Origin: Laguncularia racemosa
Taxonomy: Eukaryota > Streptophyta > Magnoliopsida > Myrtales > Combretaceae
Reading direction: 5' to 3'
DNA length: 64,000 nucleotides
Assembly (NCBI GenBank): GCA_037954665.1
Contig: JBBMOL010000243.1
Span: 150,535 to 214,534 of the forward strand
The position numbers were made by a program, and so were the translations under genes. The notes below the pieces were generated by a model. The model saw only the letters and a program-made list of their open reading frames with translations, did no database searches and had not been told where the DNA came from. Positions 34,901 through 46,329 of the stretch are shown in pieces (position 1 is the stretch's first letter; each line of letters starts with the position of its first letter).

Positions 34901-37900
34901 AAAATTGTACAAAATATAAAGTTCATAACAATCATATATTGTTTATACAATAACATGATGAATTGACTTAAAATTTTATACCATAATATGAATATTATAA
35001 TTACATCATCTTCATAATATAAATATTATAAATTGATGGAAGAATTAAGAGATAGAATCAATTAGATAGATGATGAAGGATGATATGAAGCTTGAGTTTT
35101 ATAGTTTATTATACTAAGTTTAAAAGTAAAATGAATTAATGATTTAACATTATGTTACGAACATAAAATGCGATTAAGGTAAGTTGTACCAACTTTTTTT
35201 TCCCCTTTAATTTGGTGGGTTGGCCACCGGTTAAACAGGCTAAACTTGTTTGGCCTACTTTTTAAACAGATTAACAATTTCAACCTTAACCTATTTTTTG
35301 AGCAAGTTAAACAAGATAACCCACTTGTATGGCTCTAATTGTGAGAGTTGTATAAAGGTAGAATGGTAATTATACTTTGGAGGATATGAATAGCAATGGG
35401 CAAGGAGAATAGAAGTTAGTTTGTTAAACATAATTTGTTTAGTAATAAAAGGAAAAGAGACTGTACTCTGTTCTTAATTATTTAGCAACCCTAATTGAAA
35501 AGTACCAATTTGAGTGTTTTGCTTCTCAATTGTTCATTTCCATTCATTCTTTAATTCTTGTAAATCCAAGCCATTGCCAAAAAAAAAAAAAATATTATAT
35601 TATTCTACATATATAAAACAAAGATTAAACAATTATGTAAAACAAAAACATATTTGTAAGCAAACAATTACATCCTCAAAATACATGTATCTATAATACA
35701 AAGTACAAAATAGTCAATTATGTACCATGCATATATTGCATATGATATTGCCTAGCAATATATATAATAAACATATATTAAATACAGATTTATGTATGAT
35801 AAATTTAATGAAGTAAGATTTAACTTATCTGTGAATTCACTTGTAATTTGGTTCAAAGTGAATCAAAATCAAACGACCAAACTGAAAATTTTGATTTGGT
35901 TTCATTTATAGAAAGTTCAGTTTGGTGTAGTTTTAGGAAGGAAATTTTTCCAAACAGAGTTTGATATGGTTTAAGAAATCCTCAAAAAATCAAACTGAGC
36001 CTTCCCTTAGGTTGAATTGAATCTACAAGAAATTATTTGTAACAGGAAAAGATAATTCCTACCTTATCTTCAGTTACAGGGACTTCATTTTGTTCCATTG
36101 CTTCAGATGGCCCTTCACATATTGAAGCAACTATTTTGCAGTAATCATCTGAAGATAAACCCAAAGTTTTCAGTGCTTGGTCCAAGTAAGGCTTCAATTT
36201 TGCTGCACAATTACCAAGCACCGTCTCTCCCAACTTTCTTGCAATAGGCAAAACTTCCTGGAAAAATATATATATATATATATATATTACTTTTTAAAAA
36301 GGCTGGACAATAAATATTCAAAAGTAAAACTGCTGACACCAACAAGAAGGTAACTTGACCTCATTGTCCTTTTTCACAGAGGCTAAGATTGGAAAGAGGA
36401 GATCCGGTGAAACATCCTCACTTTCTTCTATGACAAGGGTCATAATTGTCTCCATTGATGTGAACACATTCTCAGGATGATAGCCCCTGATAGTTGTGTA
36501 AAATTTAATCAAGAAAACAAGTATGAGTTACATCACACTAAGGCAAGACAGGCCCATATGTCCTACATAAGAACACCCAAATGAACAAGCTAAATAGCCA
36601 ATAGATTCAAGTTCAGACTACATATTCTGCAAACCATGTAGATTGTGGGAGTCTCAATAGCATTTTGATGCATCAAGAAACAAAAAGGAAGTCCCAATTG
36701 TCAAGCTAGACAAAAAAAATATAATGAAAAATATCCAATCATGATGTAGGAGCATTGAATTACTGCTCTCAAGAGCAGAAACTAATCTAGATAAGCAACT
36801 TTATTACTTGAATCATAAAAAAAGCTCATCATCGTATATAAATTATCCACAAGCCAAGAAGGAAAAAAGCCTAAAGACATACTAGATTGCATGTGGTCAA
36901 AGCACTTATGATCTTTTTTTTTTTTTTTTAACCAAATACACATTGCAGAGACACTTTTCCAACAACTGTGGAAAGAGAAAAACAAAACAAGAAAGCGCCA
37001 AGTTATACCTTATAGACTTCAGAAAATGTTGAAACATTTCCAGAATGAGTGCATCGCATTCAAGATCCAACATCACCACACAAGACCTGACCTTTGCAAC
37101 AGTTTCAAGAATCGCAGCTCTCTTTGCAAATGATCTACTGGACTTGTTGGATAGATTTTCAAATGAAGATACAATCAAATGAAAAACCTCCTGCATAGAT
37201 GAAATAGATCATATAGAATTGAGACTAGAAAATCTAACAGCAAATCTCCTAAATGCTGGTTTATTCTGATTACCTTCATACGATCATCATCATACGGAGC
37301 CTCAGGTGCAGTGATTCTTGTTATTTCACTGATGCAAGAGGCAACTGCAACTTTAACATCAACATTTGAGTGCCTCAAAAGTTTATCAGCCACTAATGCC
37401 TTCAGCGAAGGTGAGAGAGCATTTTGCATTGATTTGCTAGGAGATTGTTCCACTTTTAGTAGACAAGCTTCAAGTTTCTACAATCATCAGAAGATCATAT
37501 TTGTTTAGGACAATGAATCACAGAGAGGATCATTCTCTAGCCATCATCAATTATAACATGAACTCATCTAGCATTCCAGAAAATGCAGAGGTAGGGTTGT
37601 AATTCAATACAAACAGCATGCAAGTTCAATTGTCAAAGCAAAATCAATTTCACGACTCCTCGTTTGAAAAACTACTTTTTAGTATCAGTTTTTTAAAAAC
37701 CAGTTCAAGAATTCTCAAATAGGCAAACAAAGATTAACAAAATCATAGATAGAAAACCAAAAACCAAAAGCCAACAGCCTTAAGCCATATCAAATGTATC
37801 ATTCCTGAATTCAAAGTCAATCTCTCGTAACCAGCACCAAAGGAATACTGCCTTAGTATTACGTCACTCTCCGTCAAGGTCTATAGTTACTGGACGATGC

Positions 37901-39692
37901 CACCTTTGCCACCCCTTGTTGGTATCAACAGTTGATTCTTTCTATAAGACTTTTTTCTGGAAAAACCTGTGCGTGAATGTAAGATGCAAGTATCACCATT
38001 TGCCATTTACGTAGCCATTAATCAAGGAATTGAATCGACATGATTAAAAGAATATCTAGGGCTCTTAGACATTTGACATTTAGTAGGTAGTTATGCTTAG
38101 CTCAAAATTTATCCTAGGGTTCCATTTTGTTTGACATCAAAATGGTCTCGCAACATACTAAATTAAGCCCTAAAGGATAACACTTTCAATCTAATTTTTT
38201 TTCCATAAGAAGAACTCAAAAGCAAATGCCCTCAAGGGAAAATCCAAATAGCAAAGGCTCTAAACCACATACAATATAATAATCATCGCTATTTTTATTG
38301 GTAACTATATAAACATCACTTATGTTTGACTATTCTATTATTCATGTAAAACTATTGTTGATGTACTCCAAAACTCCAGACAGGACAATCAACCACATGA
38401 ATGCCTGCCTTGTAGATGAAGGCTGCCAATTTACGTATCATGTTCCTGGTCATTCTGCCTAACATTGCAAGATAGCACATCATCCAACTTTACAAGCCAC
38501 ATAGAAGACTAGGTTGAACCAAGGTCTGATCACATAAATAGAGTGTAATTGAAGTTAATTCATCAAGATTGGCTAATTAACATACGAATTGTGTGTCACA
38601 AAACCTCACTTCATTTATGCTTCCCTCAGTATTAATCAACAAATTGCAATAGAAAAAATAAAAAATCATGAGATATACCTTCTTTTTTTGGTGATTAAGA
38701 TGCTGGTCTCCAAAATAGATTTAATGAGCACACCATACTTCTATTTTAATTTCATTAAACACGCACTACTCCATTATCAATCCTATGATCTAATTTTAAA
38801 TGACATCCGAAAATCCAACTAAGGAAAGCAACTTAAACTACCTTCTCACAATTGCATTGTTCCAAAAATCTCTTGGATTAAAGAAAAACTAATGCCCATT
38901 GAACAACTAATTAAATGCAAACCCTCAATAAACAGCATAAATCAGGAATATCATATGTCACCTCCCACAGTAGAATATTTACATTTTTTCATAAAAGCTA
39001 TTCAAGGTCAACAAGCAACACTTCCAATTTATCATCACAGGAGCGAAAATGGCAACTCATCGCACCAACACAAAATATTCTCCGGAAAGAGAAGGGTTTA
39101 ATCCATCCATTTAAAATGAAAAGAACTAACAGAATTGGAAATAATTCCCAGCTACTGCGTTTCCAAATGGAGAGAAGTTGAAGAAACCAAAAAGATAATG
39201 ACTTCCCACTTTACCCTTTCCTTCACAGAGAAAAGCTAAAATAATTACTTAATAAGAACATTCATCCTCAATCTGTACCCAATAAAAATAATAATAATAA
39301 TAACCTATACCAAACATCTGTAATAACTCCATAAGCTAATAAATTCGAGTAACACCATCCTACCGCCACTACACCAATACTCATTAAACACTGCATGAAC
39401 CAAAAGCGTTAGGCTAACTACAAAAAACTAACCCTAAACACAAACCAACAACCAAATTTAATCGACTGAATTAACAAACATAAACCACAGCAAGCTTCAA
39501 TCCAAAAGAAAAAAAAATCTAAAAAATGAACAACATTAACTTTCATGGAAAAAATTCGAATTGTGATTCCTAAACAAACTTAGCGCTTACGTCAAGGAGT
39601 GGGAGCAGCTCGTCGACGGAAGACGGAGGTTCTTGAAGTTTACTCCCAGCTTCCATCAGCTGTTCTTCGAACTCCTTATCCGAAGACGACAT
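26889..39692 (-). CDS. PDS5: Sister-chromatid cohesion protein PDS5 homolog, short plant type (C/D/E), with exon-6 frameshift
   Basis: PDS5 binds cohesin on chromatin and regulates cohesion and DNA repair. Exons (minus): 39692-39591, 37477-37274, 37190-37009, 36486-36360, 36257-36063, 32107-31206, 31127-31020, 29135-29062, 28807-28756, 28611-28528, 28451-28405, 27582-27505, 27435-26889. All introns are GT-AG and phases join. The start MSSSDKEFEEQLMEAGSKL is the family N-terminus. Residues 35-270 are helical HEAT-type repeats with EITRITAPEAPYDDD. Residues 271-607 are a low-complexity acidic/Lys/Ser linker. A Tudor-like domain lies at about 612-672 (VGRKIRVWWPLDDEFYGGTV, VLYFDGDEEVLNL). The tail is basic and ends KKRRK, a likely nuclear signal. 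The sum is 2702 bp, one short of 901 codons. Exon 6 is 902 bp between phase-0 junctions, so one base is missing near 31708-31714. As read, translation stops at 31550 after about 455 residues. The cause could be an assembly error or a real lesion. Confidence 0.9.
28957..28996 (+). repeat. 40-base uninterrupted G run in PDS5 intron
   Basis: Forty consecutive G on the plus strand between exons 8 and 9 of the minus-strand gene, so the pre-mRNA would carry 40 C. It is preceded on the plus strand by a run of T. Confidence 0.9.
29136..31019 (-). other. PDS5 intron 7, no other gene seen
   Basis: 1.9 kb of AT-rich intron sequence. Short frames occur but none shows recognisable content or family motifs. 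Confidence 0.6.
32846..33212 (+). repeat. Element I left LTR
   Basis: Homologous to the outer parts of 34543-35579. It includes a GTGTGTGTG-rich segment at 32868-32940. Confidence 0.88.
33260..34450 (+). pseudogene. Element I gag with CCHC zinc knuckle
   Basis: From ATG at about 33260 (MTKMESSNEILEKN) across three shifted pieces. 33350-33700 carries LPNFEGIDPVHSITLAKQYF. 33762-33962 carries VAVYMDEFEALTPQTPEMTE and LGYSLGGLREDIRV. 34169-34447 ends with a knuckle GLCFQCDQSSSIGHECPNK (CX2CX5HX3C, slightly off the standard spacing). The order matches Ty3/Gypsy capsid and nucleocapsid. Protease and polymerase never follow, so the element depended on others. Frameshifts and stops break the reading frame. 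Confidence 0.75.
34543..35579 (+). repeat. Element I right LTR, interrupted
   Basis: Starts TGATACGATC after the purine tract and ends CATTGCCA. It is interrupted at 34672-35337 by a hAT-like insertion. Confidence 0.85.
34672..35337. mobile_element. hAT-like non-autonomous DNA transposon (666 bp)
   Basis: It is flanked by the 8-bp duplication ATTGTGAG (34664-34671 and 35338-35345), the size expected for hAT elements. The left end reads AGATGTGCAAGTGGGTTA. The right end, reverse complemented, reads TAGAGCCATACAAGTGGG, sharing CAAGTGGGTTA. It contains subterminal repeats of GGGTTA/TAACCC type (34690-34790 and 35210-35320). No transposase is present. Confidence 0.75.
36264..36290. repeat. (TA)n microsatellite in PDS5 intron 4
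   Basis: About 11 TA units within 10 bases of the splice acceptor of exon 5. Confidence 0.88.
37478..39590 (-). other. PDS5 intron 1
   Basis: 2.1 kb with no recognisable gene or intact repeat. Frames such as 38892-39181 (plus) have no recognised content. Confidence 0.6.
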
Positions 39693-39845
39693 CTTCAATG
39701 CCTAAAAAATTCAAAAACAAACCGAGACAGGCAGCAAACCCTCAAAACGGGATCTCAGACCAAATCTTTCACATCAAAGCCCTAGAGAACTTCGATTTCA
39801 AAAGAAAAGTTTCGATTTTAACGGGAGGAGATCGGGATTAGGAAG

Positions 39846-39854
39846 CTAGGGTTT
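39846..39854 (-). promoter_or_regulatory. Telo-box-like AAACCCTAG in the PDS5 5' region
   Basis: AAACCCTAG on the minus strand, about 155 bp upstream of the start codon. Such boxes are common in leaders and promoters of plant growth- and replication-related genes. Confidence 0.45.
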
Positions 39855-40020
39855 CTGATTTTAGGATTTGGCCAGTGCGGGTGTCCCCGTCGTGTACGAG
39901 CTAGGTGGAGAGTGAGAGGGGATACCGCTGAATGGAGAATAGATTTTGTAAGGGTAAAACCGGAAAGGCGATGAACTTTATTTTTTAGGAGTGAAAAGCG
40001 AATGGAAATGGCTGTTGGTG

Positions 40021-40032
40021 AGGATTTTATAG
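40021..40032 (-). promoter_or_regulatory. Candidate TATA box of the PDS5-like gene
   Basis: CTATAAAATCCT on the minus strand. Transcription would start near 39995, giving a leader of about 300 bases before the ATG at 39692. Confidence 0.5.
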
Positions 40033-40119
40033 AGGAGAATCCACCGAGGCCTGGACTCGGAATCCGCTCCGATTTATGAATTAGAGTTAAATTCGGGTGT
40101 TCTAAATCCACCATAAGAT

Positions 40120-40904
40120 TTCTTTTTCTTACATCACCTCGTACTTGTCAGCCGTTGGATTTTTACTTTCTATTTACCGGTTTTGATTTCCTTTTCTTCG
40201 TCTGGCCCCAAAAATTAAATATTATTATAATAATAATAAAAATAATAATTTCCTTTTCCACAGTTATTTAACTATTAGAAGGCCACGGTATTACGTGTAT
40301 CACCGATTTTTGTTTTTTTCTCGTTCGCGTTGTAGGAAACATACTTACATTGGCATGGATGCTCCCTTATAGCTAATTGTACGGACAACAATTTTCATAT
40401 TAAATGAATTAGATTTAAATTTTCTTTTATCATTAAAAAAAAGTTTATGTTTATTTTACAATTAGTAACTTAGTTAGTATCTTTGATTTATCTTTCATAC
40501 TTGCATGTTACCTCTATTTTATAATTAATATTTGATATTGAAATAAGTTTTTTTTATTTGTTTTCACTTAATTAAATAAAAGAAAGGTATATTTCAATGA
40601 TATTCTCTAAAAATTATAAAATTCAAAAAAAAAAATCTAAGATACATTTATACCCTTCAAAAATGTCAACACAAAAAACTTTTCCACCAATATAATACTA
40701 AGTCCATATTTTATATAAATATATGATTTTCATAATTTTTTAATTCAATTTATTATTTGATTTGATATATACTAACGATGAAATCGATTTGATATTACAC
40801 TAGAAAAAAGAAATTCTTTAGTGTTAACACCATCCTAAAGATGTAAATACAATATTTTAAAATTTTGGGGATTTTATCACATAGATAATTTTTAATGAGT
40901 GTTG
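40120..40904. other. AT-rich intergenic sequence upstream of the PDS5-like gene
   Basis: No gene recognised. It contains AT-rich simple stretches such as 40218-40250. Confidence 0.5.
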
Positions 40905-41437
40905 TTATGATTACCTAGGGGAGTATTAAAAACAAAAATAATAATTATGAAAAGATGGTATGTGGTAGAGAAGAAGTTAAGGAACTAGAGATATGATTAT
41001 ATTCAAATAACACAAATTCAAAGTATTAATAGAGTATTTTAGGCATGAATCCCAAAGCCCATTATAGCCCACTAAAATTCCATTAGAGCTCCTCTCACTT
41101 ATACTAGCATGTTCTAGTCTACTCTAGCATAGAATTGCTTGAGTTAAAATTTGAAGCTCCTGACCTTCAACTAGGGTCTCTCATGCATATCCCCACAACG
41201 AATAAGTATGAGAAAATGTTACAAATAAAGAAATGGGATGGCCAAAGTTATGTCCCTCACAATATTTGGAGAAGATTTTGAGAATTAATACACTTCTCGT
41301 ATAAGGATCATTCAAATCCTTATAAATAGATACTAAGGATTGCTAGGTAAGGGACTCTTAAGTCTCTACACTCTCAAACCCTCATTATTTCTCACTTGTA
41401 TTAACTTAAGCATTAAAGTAATGATATCAAAGCAACT
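40905..41437 (+). mobile_element. Possible LTR relic with TATA box and TGGCGCC primer-like site
   Basis: CTTATAAATAGATAC near 41318 resembles an LTR TATA box. About 110 bp further is TTTTGGCGCCACTATAG (41437-41453), reminiscent of an LTR border followed by a TGGCGCC-type primer site. No second copy or coding region follows in the window. Confidence 0.3.
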
Positions 41438-41453
41438 TTTGGCGCCACTATAG

Positions 41454-44407
41454 CCTGATTTATTTGTCTTTTATAGGTGATTCAACTATCTCTAAGATAC
41501 CTAGCACAACACAAAGGAAAACAATTTTTTTCCATTCGAAAATCTTGCTAGGTTATTTATAGAAATTGAAAAACAACTGAAGATGAGAAACATCTCACTT
41601 AATGTTGTACTTATAATTTTTAAAACAAATGAAATTAAACACATAACTATGTGGTTTATATATTCCAGGACTCTTCACTTTTTTTTCAAGTTTTTACAAC
41701 TTTATTCATTTACTAAAAGCAATTTACTTTTTATTGCAATCTACACTTCCAATGATTCATTAAGAATCTCACTTTCTTATAGATTCAACTAGTACATATC
41801 TGGTCATTTATCTTTCCTCACATCTTTGATTCATTCTTTTTTTTCTTCTTTCTTCAACTTGCATGATAATGGTTAACTATAGTTTTCATAGTTATACATA
41901 CTATAATTTGTTGTTCTCTTCTTCTTTTTTCAAGTGTAGTATGCTTTTCGATGAAAATTATGTTAACTTCATTACAATTCTTTTTCTACTTGGCCATTAT
42001 GTTGGCAACTCTAACTTTGACATTTGTTCCAAGCAACTTTTAAGATTTTGTCCTTATATCAATAAGTAAGAACTTTTTTGTATTATTGTTTTTTTTCTAT
42101 GATTTCACTTGAATATTTAAATGCTTGATCCCCATTTAAAGTAATTACTCTTTACTTTTCACATGAACACAATAAACATTGACAAACATAAATCTCCGTA
42201 AACAAATCCAAAGAAAGGAAAAAAAACACAAAAGGAAAAAGAAAGTCTTCAAATTCTCACATGCTTCTCTCTTTCCTTTGTTATCATGAATAGTTTTGTT
42301 TAATTTGATTTGATACAACTCAAGCGAGTCACTCACTCGACTCACTCCTAAAATCATTTTAGATCCATTCTTGAACTCACTTTTTCTCCCATTATTAGGG
42401 CGATTGTTATTCATAAAGAGAGACGGTGGGGAAGGTTTCAACATTTGAACTAGTGAAACTATGCATGGCATTACCAAGGTAGTGCCACAATAGTAGTCAC
42501 CTATTGTAGCATCTTCTCCCACTCATTCTCTTCATATTACTCACTATCTTTTCATTTATCATTCCTTCTTCAATAGACAACAATCATCACATTCGTGTTC
42601 CAAGACATTGTTTCACTATGGTCTCTCTCTCTCTCCCTCCCTAATGATTATGCATTGAAACATTTTTATTAGCTTCAAAAAGAATGAAATTTAAGGTTCA
42701 AGTTGAAGAAAGTGGTGGAGATTGTATTAGAGTTTCATTGCTTCATATTCTTTTATGATTTAAAACTCAAACATGCCCTCTTCTCTATGTAATTTATATG
42801 TTTTCATAATGTATTAGATGTGCTATTTACTTCTTATCTTATTGTATCATTCTTTATTGTATAAACAAAAAGTTTGTATAAGTTCTTTTAACACACTCTA
42901 TTGTAACCAACGCTGCATCCATGCTAGGTATGCTAAAAGAATGATTAAGTAAAATAATTAATGAAGAGTAGGCATATGTATTTACATAATTACTTAAATA
43001 ATTTCTTTATATTACTTTTTTTTTTCTTTATATAGCCACTCTAAATAACTACTCGATTCTAAAAAATTATAAATGTTAGATACTAAACCTATTCTAAATA
43101 CTTTAATATTATAGATGTTATTTTTTTATAAGCATTTTTACCATATTATTACTCGATCCTTGCTAGTGCATGTGACTTGCAAATAATAAGAAAATCAAGC
43201 TATGAGGGTGCTAGAATTAATTCTAATGTAATCACTTTGATGCTCAGGTTAGTAATTTAGAGGATCAAAATAACAAGAGTTAATACTTTGATAGAGTACC
43301 TGAAGGCTCAAGTCTGTAATAGCTTATCAACACTCATTAGGCTAACCTAGGCTTAAAGGCATATGTCCAAAATAACTTATTAACATGCCACTATCTAAAT
43401 TTTTGTTTTATTTTATTATAGGATAAAAGGACAATCTTGATTAAAGAATGGTAAGGAGTCCATGAGGTAAAAAGAAAATTACATGATTTGTTTTAATTGA
43501 TGTTTAAGTTAAAGTTTTGCATCCTTATTGAAAAATGATATAGGGTTTTTCTTTCATATGGTAATGTCATTATGTAAGCCCTTTATATAATATAGTCTAC
43601 GTTTCTCATGCCTATGTTGTAATTATAAGTTATGGATATTTGTTCCTCATTTACATAACTAAATGCATAAGACTATTCCATTTACTATAATTTTGAAGTT
43701 CAATTAATCTTTTTCATTTTTTTTTGTTTTCTTTTTCATGTTTATGAGTAACATACTTAGATCCCTAACCAATGAGAGACAAGTGTAGCCTCTATACATA
43801 GGCAAATATGATTGAAAATGAATAATTAAATCTTCTATATAATATATTCAAGAACTTTTTTTGTTATTTGATTAGCCTTCTCATTCAATTTTTAACTTTG
43901 CTAAATTCAATGTAACGTTAGTTCATGTTGTTTTTTCAATATTTTTAAATTCAAATATTAAATTTTTATGGTTGAGAAAATGGGTTAGTCATATTCAATG
44001 TTTATGTTATTATAATTCATGGTTGCAACGATATGTGGGAATCTATATATATATATAAAAGATTATTGTTTGCTGAGTGATTTACTATAATATAAGAGTA
44101 CTTTTGTTTTCTTTCATAATTCCTCTTTTTTTTTCTTTGTTTTTTTTCCTCTTTCAACTTCCTTATATAGAAAGAAGGTGAGCATTTTCTTCGCACTAAA
44201 CCTAACAATAAAAGGAATATTGTGTCAAAATGATGATCTATCTCTTATATTGAGCATCTTATTCATATTGCAATTAGACTTCACATCTTATTAAGCATCT
44301 TATAATATAATGGTTATAAACGTTAGAGATAACCAAGTTAGCTCAAATCGATACATACTCTATTTAGATTAAGGTAATGCCAAATGTAACATCAATGAAA
44401 GCATAAC
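41454..44407. other. AT-rich intergenic stretch, nothing recognised
   Basis: About 3 kb with only short frames. The longest, 42522-42145 (minus, 125 codons), has a hydrophobic segment but no family resemblance I can identify and runs through low-complexity sequence. A TA run lies at 44045-44058 and a CT run at 42620-42640. Confidence 0.5.
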
Positions 44408-46320
44408 TGTAACACCCCAAAACCCAAGACATCATAACCTGTCATATGTCATTATTGCATAGTGACACATTAAGGCTCAAAATCTTTATACAACCTCCAT
44501 CCTGTTTGTCTCCATGATACATGAACATCATTACAACTTCAATAATAGAACTGAATGACTCTCAGGTGAGTCATTCCAATCGTCATTAATTAAAACAATG
44601 CATTGAAATTCCAAAATCAAACCATAGTAAATGTCTATTAAGAAGTAGTATGTTTAAGAATCTAACAACTATCTCAAAGTTCTCCAATCATCATTCTAAA
44701 ATTCTATTAAAGAAATCTCTAATGACTTCCACGTTATTTCTCATTGACATAATAATTATGTTCTCTCCTATATTCATCCACATAATGTCCTACTAAATTC
44801 TCATTCTCATCATAGTCAATGAATTCATCATTCTTGCTTGCAATTGAAAAATAAAAAGAGAAGAGCCTAAGCCTAATACGTGAGTACCACACAAATATAC
44901 ATGTGCCACATAGCCAACAATATCAACATGCATAAATGCAACAATTATACACATTAAAACACTAAATTATTTATCTTCAATTAATCAACATACAACATAA
45001 GAGTACCCATATATATATACCTCAAATCATTTTGATATATGGCTCCACTAGGGACAACTTGATATATTGATCATCAAGGTGCCCCTTAGGGATCTGCTAT
45101 TACAGGCTCTTAGGTCGAGCTAAGCATAAACAACAACATAATTGAGTTCAATATTCATTTAACTTCATTAAGCAACTACGCTACAATTACAAATAGTAGA
45201 ACAAGGTAAATAGGTACCTAGAAGGTGTTCTCACTATCGTCTTTCACATCTCTAAGAAAAGGATGTAGACTTATTCAAGTATAAAGAACTAAACTTAGTT
45301 CTATTTGACAATTAATCTATTTTTACTAATTGATTAGGTATATTCTAATTGTATAACTCCCTTTCTCTAGGTCTTATCATGTATCTATTGTAGTTTAAAA
45401 TCATGAAAATACAATTTAGAATTAAAGTATAAGTGTCCTAAGAAAACATTATCATGTGAGAGGCTATGCAGAGGAAAGCGAGCTAAAGCACGATCGTGTT
45501 AGTAGCCGTGTATCTTTTTTAGTAATTTCAGCACGCATAAATACACAGTTATGTATCTAGTTATGTACCTTTCTATGTGAAATTGCCATTTTGGCATACC
45601 TAGGTATATAGTTGTGTATTTAGCCATGTAACTTTCTGTAGATTTTGTAATTTTGACATGCTTAAGTACATGAGTGTGTCTTCGTCCATGTACCCTATTG
45701 TACACACTCGTATTTCTACACGAGTAGGTACATTGGTGTGTATCTAATGTATACACACTATTCATCATGAAACCTTATTCCCTTTTCTCCAATTTTGTTC
45801 TTAAGCCTAAATTATATGATTATAAGCCCAATTAATCAAAGTATTTACTAATCTTAATGCATAATTGGGTCTTGTACACTTAGTTGGTTCGAATTGTAAT
45901 TGGAATGCCTAATTTGTTTAACTTTCGCACCCTTTTCGTCTCATTCCATACCTTAACAATGAGTTAACAAGTTAGTTTATAAATTCACTAGTTTATCATT
46001 AACATGAACAATCTTGATAATTACAACCCTTACTTAATAGATTCGAATTGGTCTTGTGGTTTTCCTTAAGGTTGCTTGTAGGTCTCTATAAAGTCTTTCT
46101 CTCTTAGGTTTTTGTTTACAAGTACACAAATGAGGGAAAAGGAGGGAAACCTTAGGTTAAGAGACTTTATATACCTTGACTATGAAAAGACTTAATTGCC
46201 CCCATCTTTTTATTTTATTTATTCATTTACCCTTAGTTGTATTTATTCATCTATATGCTAATACATATGATAACCAATATAAATAAATATATATATATAT
46301 ATCACATAAGGGAGAAGAAG
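44408..46320 (-). mobile_element. TGTTACA-family LTR, copy 3
   Basis: On the minus strand it ends GGGGTGTTACA at 44408. It shares the block at about 45040-45130 (GGTGCCCCTTAGGGATCTGC) with copy 2. It has a TATA-like TATATAAAG near 46170 and the motif cluster 430-690 bp downstream of it. A (TA)n run at 46285-46302 marks the approximate outer edge. Confidence 0.65.
45480..45740. repeat. ACACGG-type motif cluster, copy 3
   Basis: Begins with GCACGATCGTGTTAGTAGCC and continues with repeated TATGTACC/GTACATG units about 60-65 bp apart. It matches 20258-20525 in reverse orientation. Confidence 0.7.
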
Positions 46321-46329
46321 AGTGGTAGA

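Larger units (their letters stand above)
32846..35579 (+). mobile_element. Element I: gag-only LTR retrotransposon in PDS5 intron 5
   Basis: LTRs at 32846-33212 (367 bp) and 34543-35579 (363 bp after removing the hAT-like insertion and its duplicated 8 bp) start TGATAC. The left one ends CATTACA. After the left LTR, TTGGCACCATCTATAGG resembles the TGGCGCCGTCTGTGGG primer site of Tat/Ogre-like elements. The internal 1.33 kb encodes only gag. A purine tract GAAGGAGGGAA precedes the right LTR. Flanks are A-rich (GAAAA and AAAAA), so the target duplication is imperfect. It lies opposite to the host gene. Confidence 0.85.

Noticed and set aside
39818..40114. 98-codon minus-strand frame upstream of the PDS5-like gene
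   Set aside because: It spans the proposed TATA box and lies mostly upstream of the expected transcript; no family resemblance.
42145..42522. 125-codon minus-strand frame with a hydrophobic segment
   Set aside because: No recognisable family, no conserved context, low-complexity C-terminal part in AT-rich sequence; chance frame is likelier.
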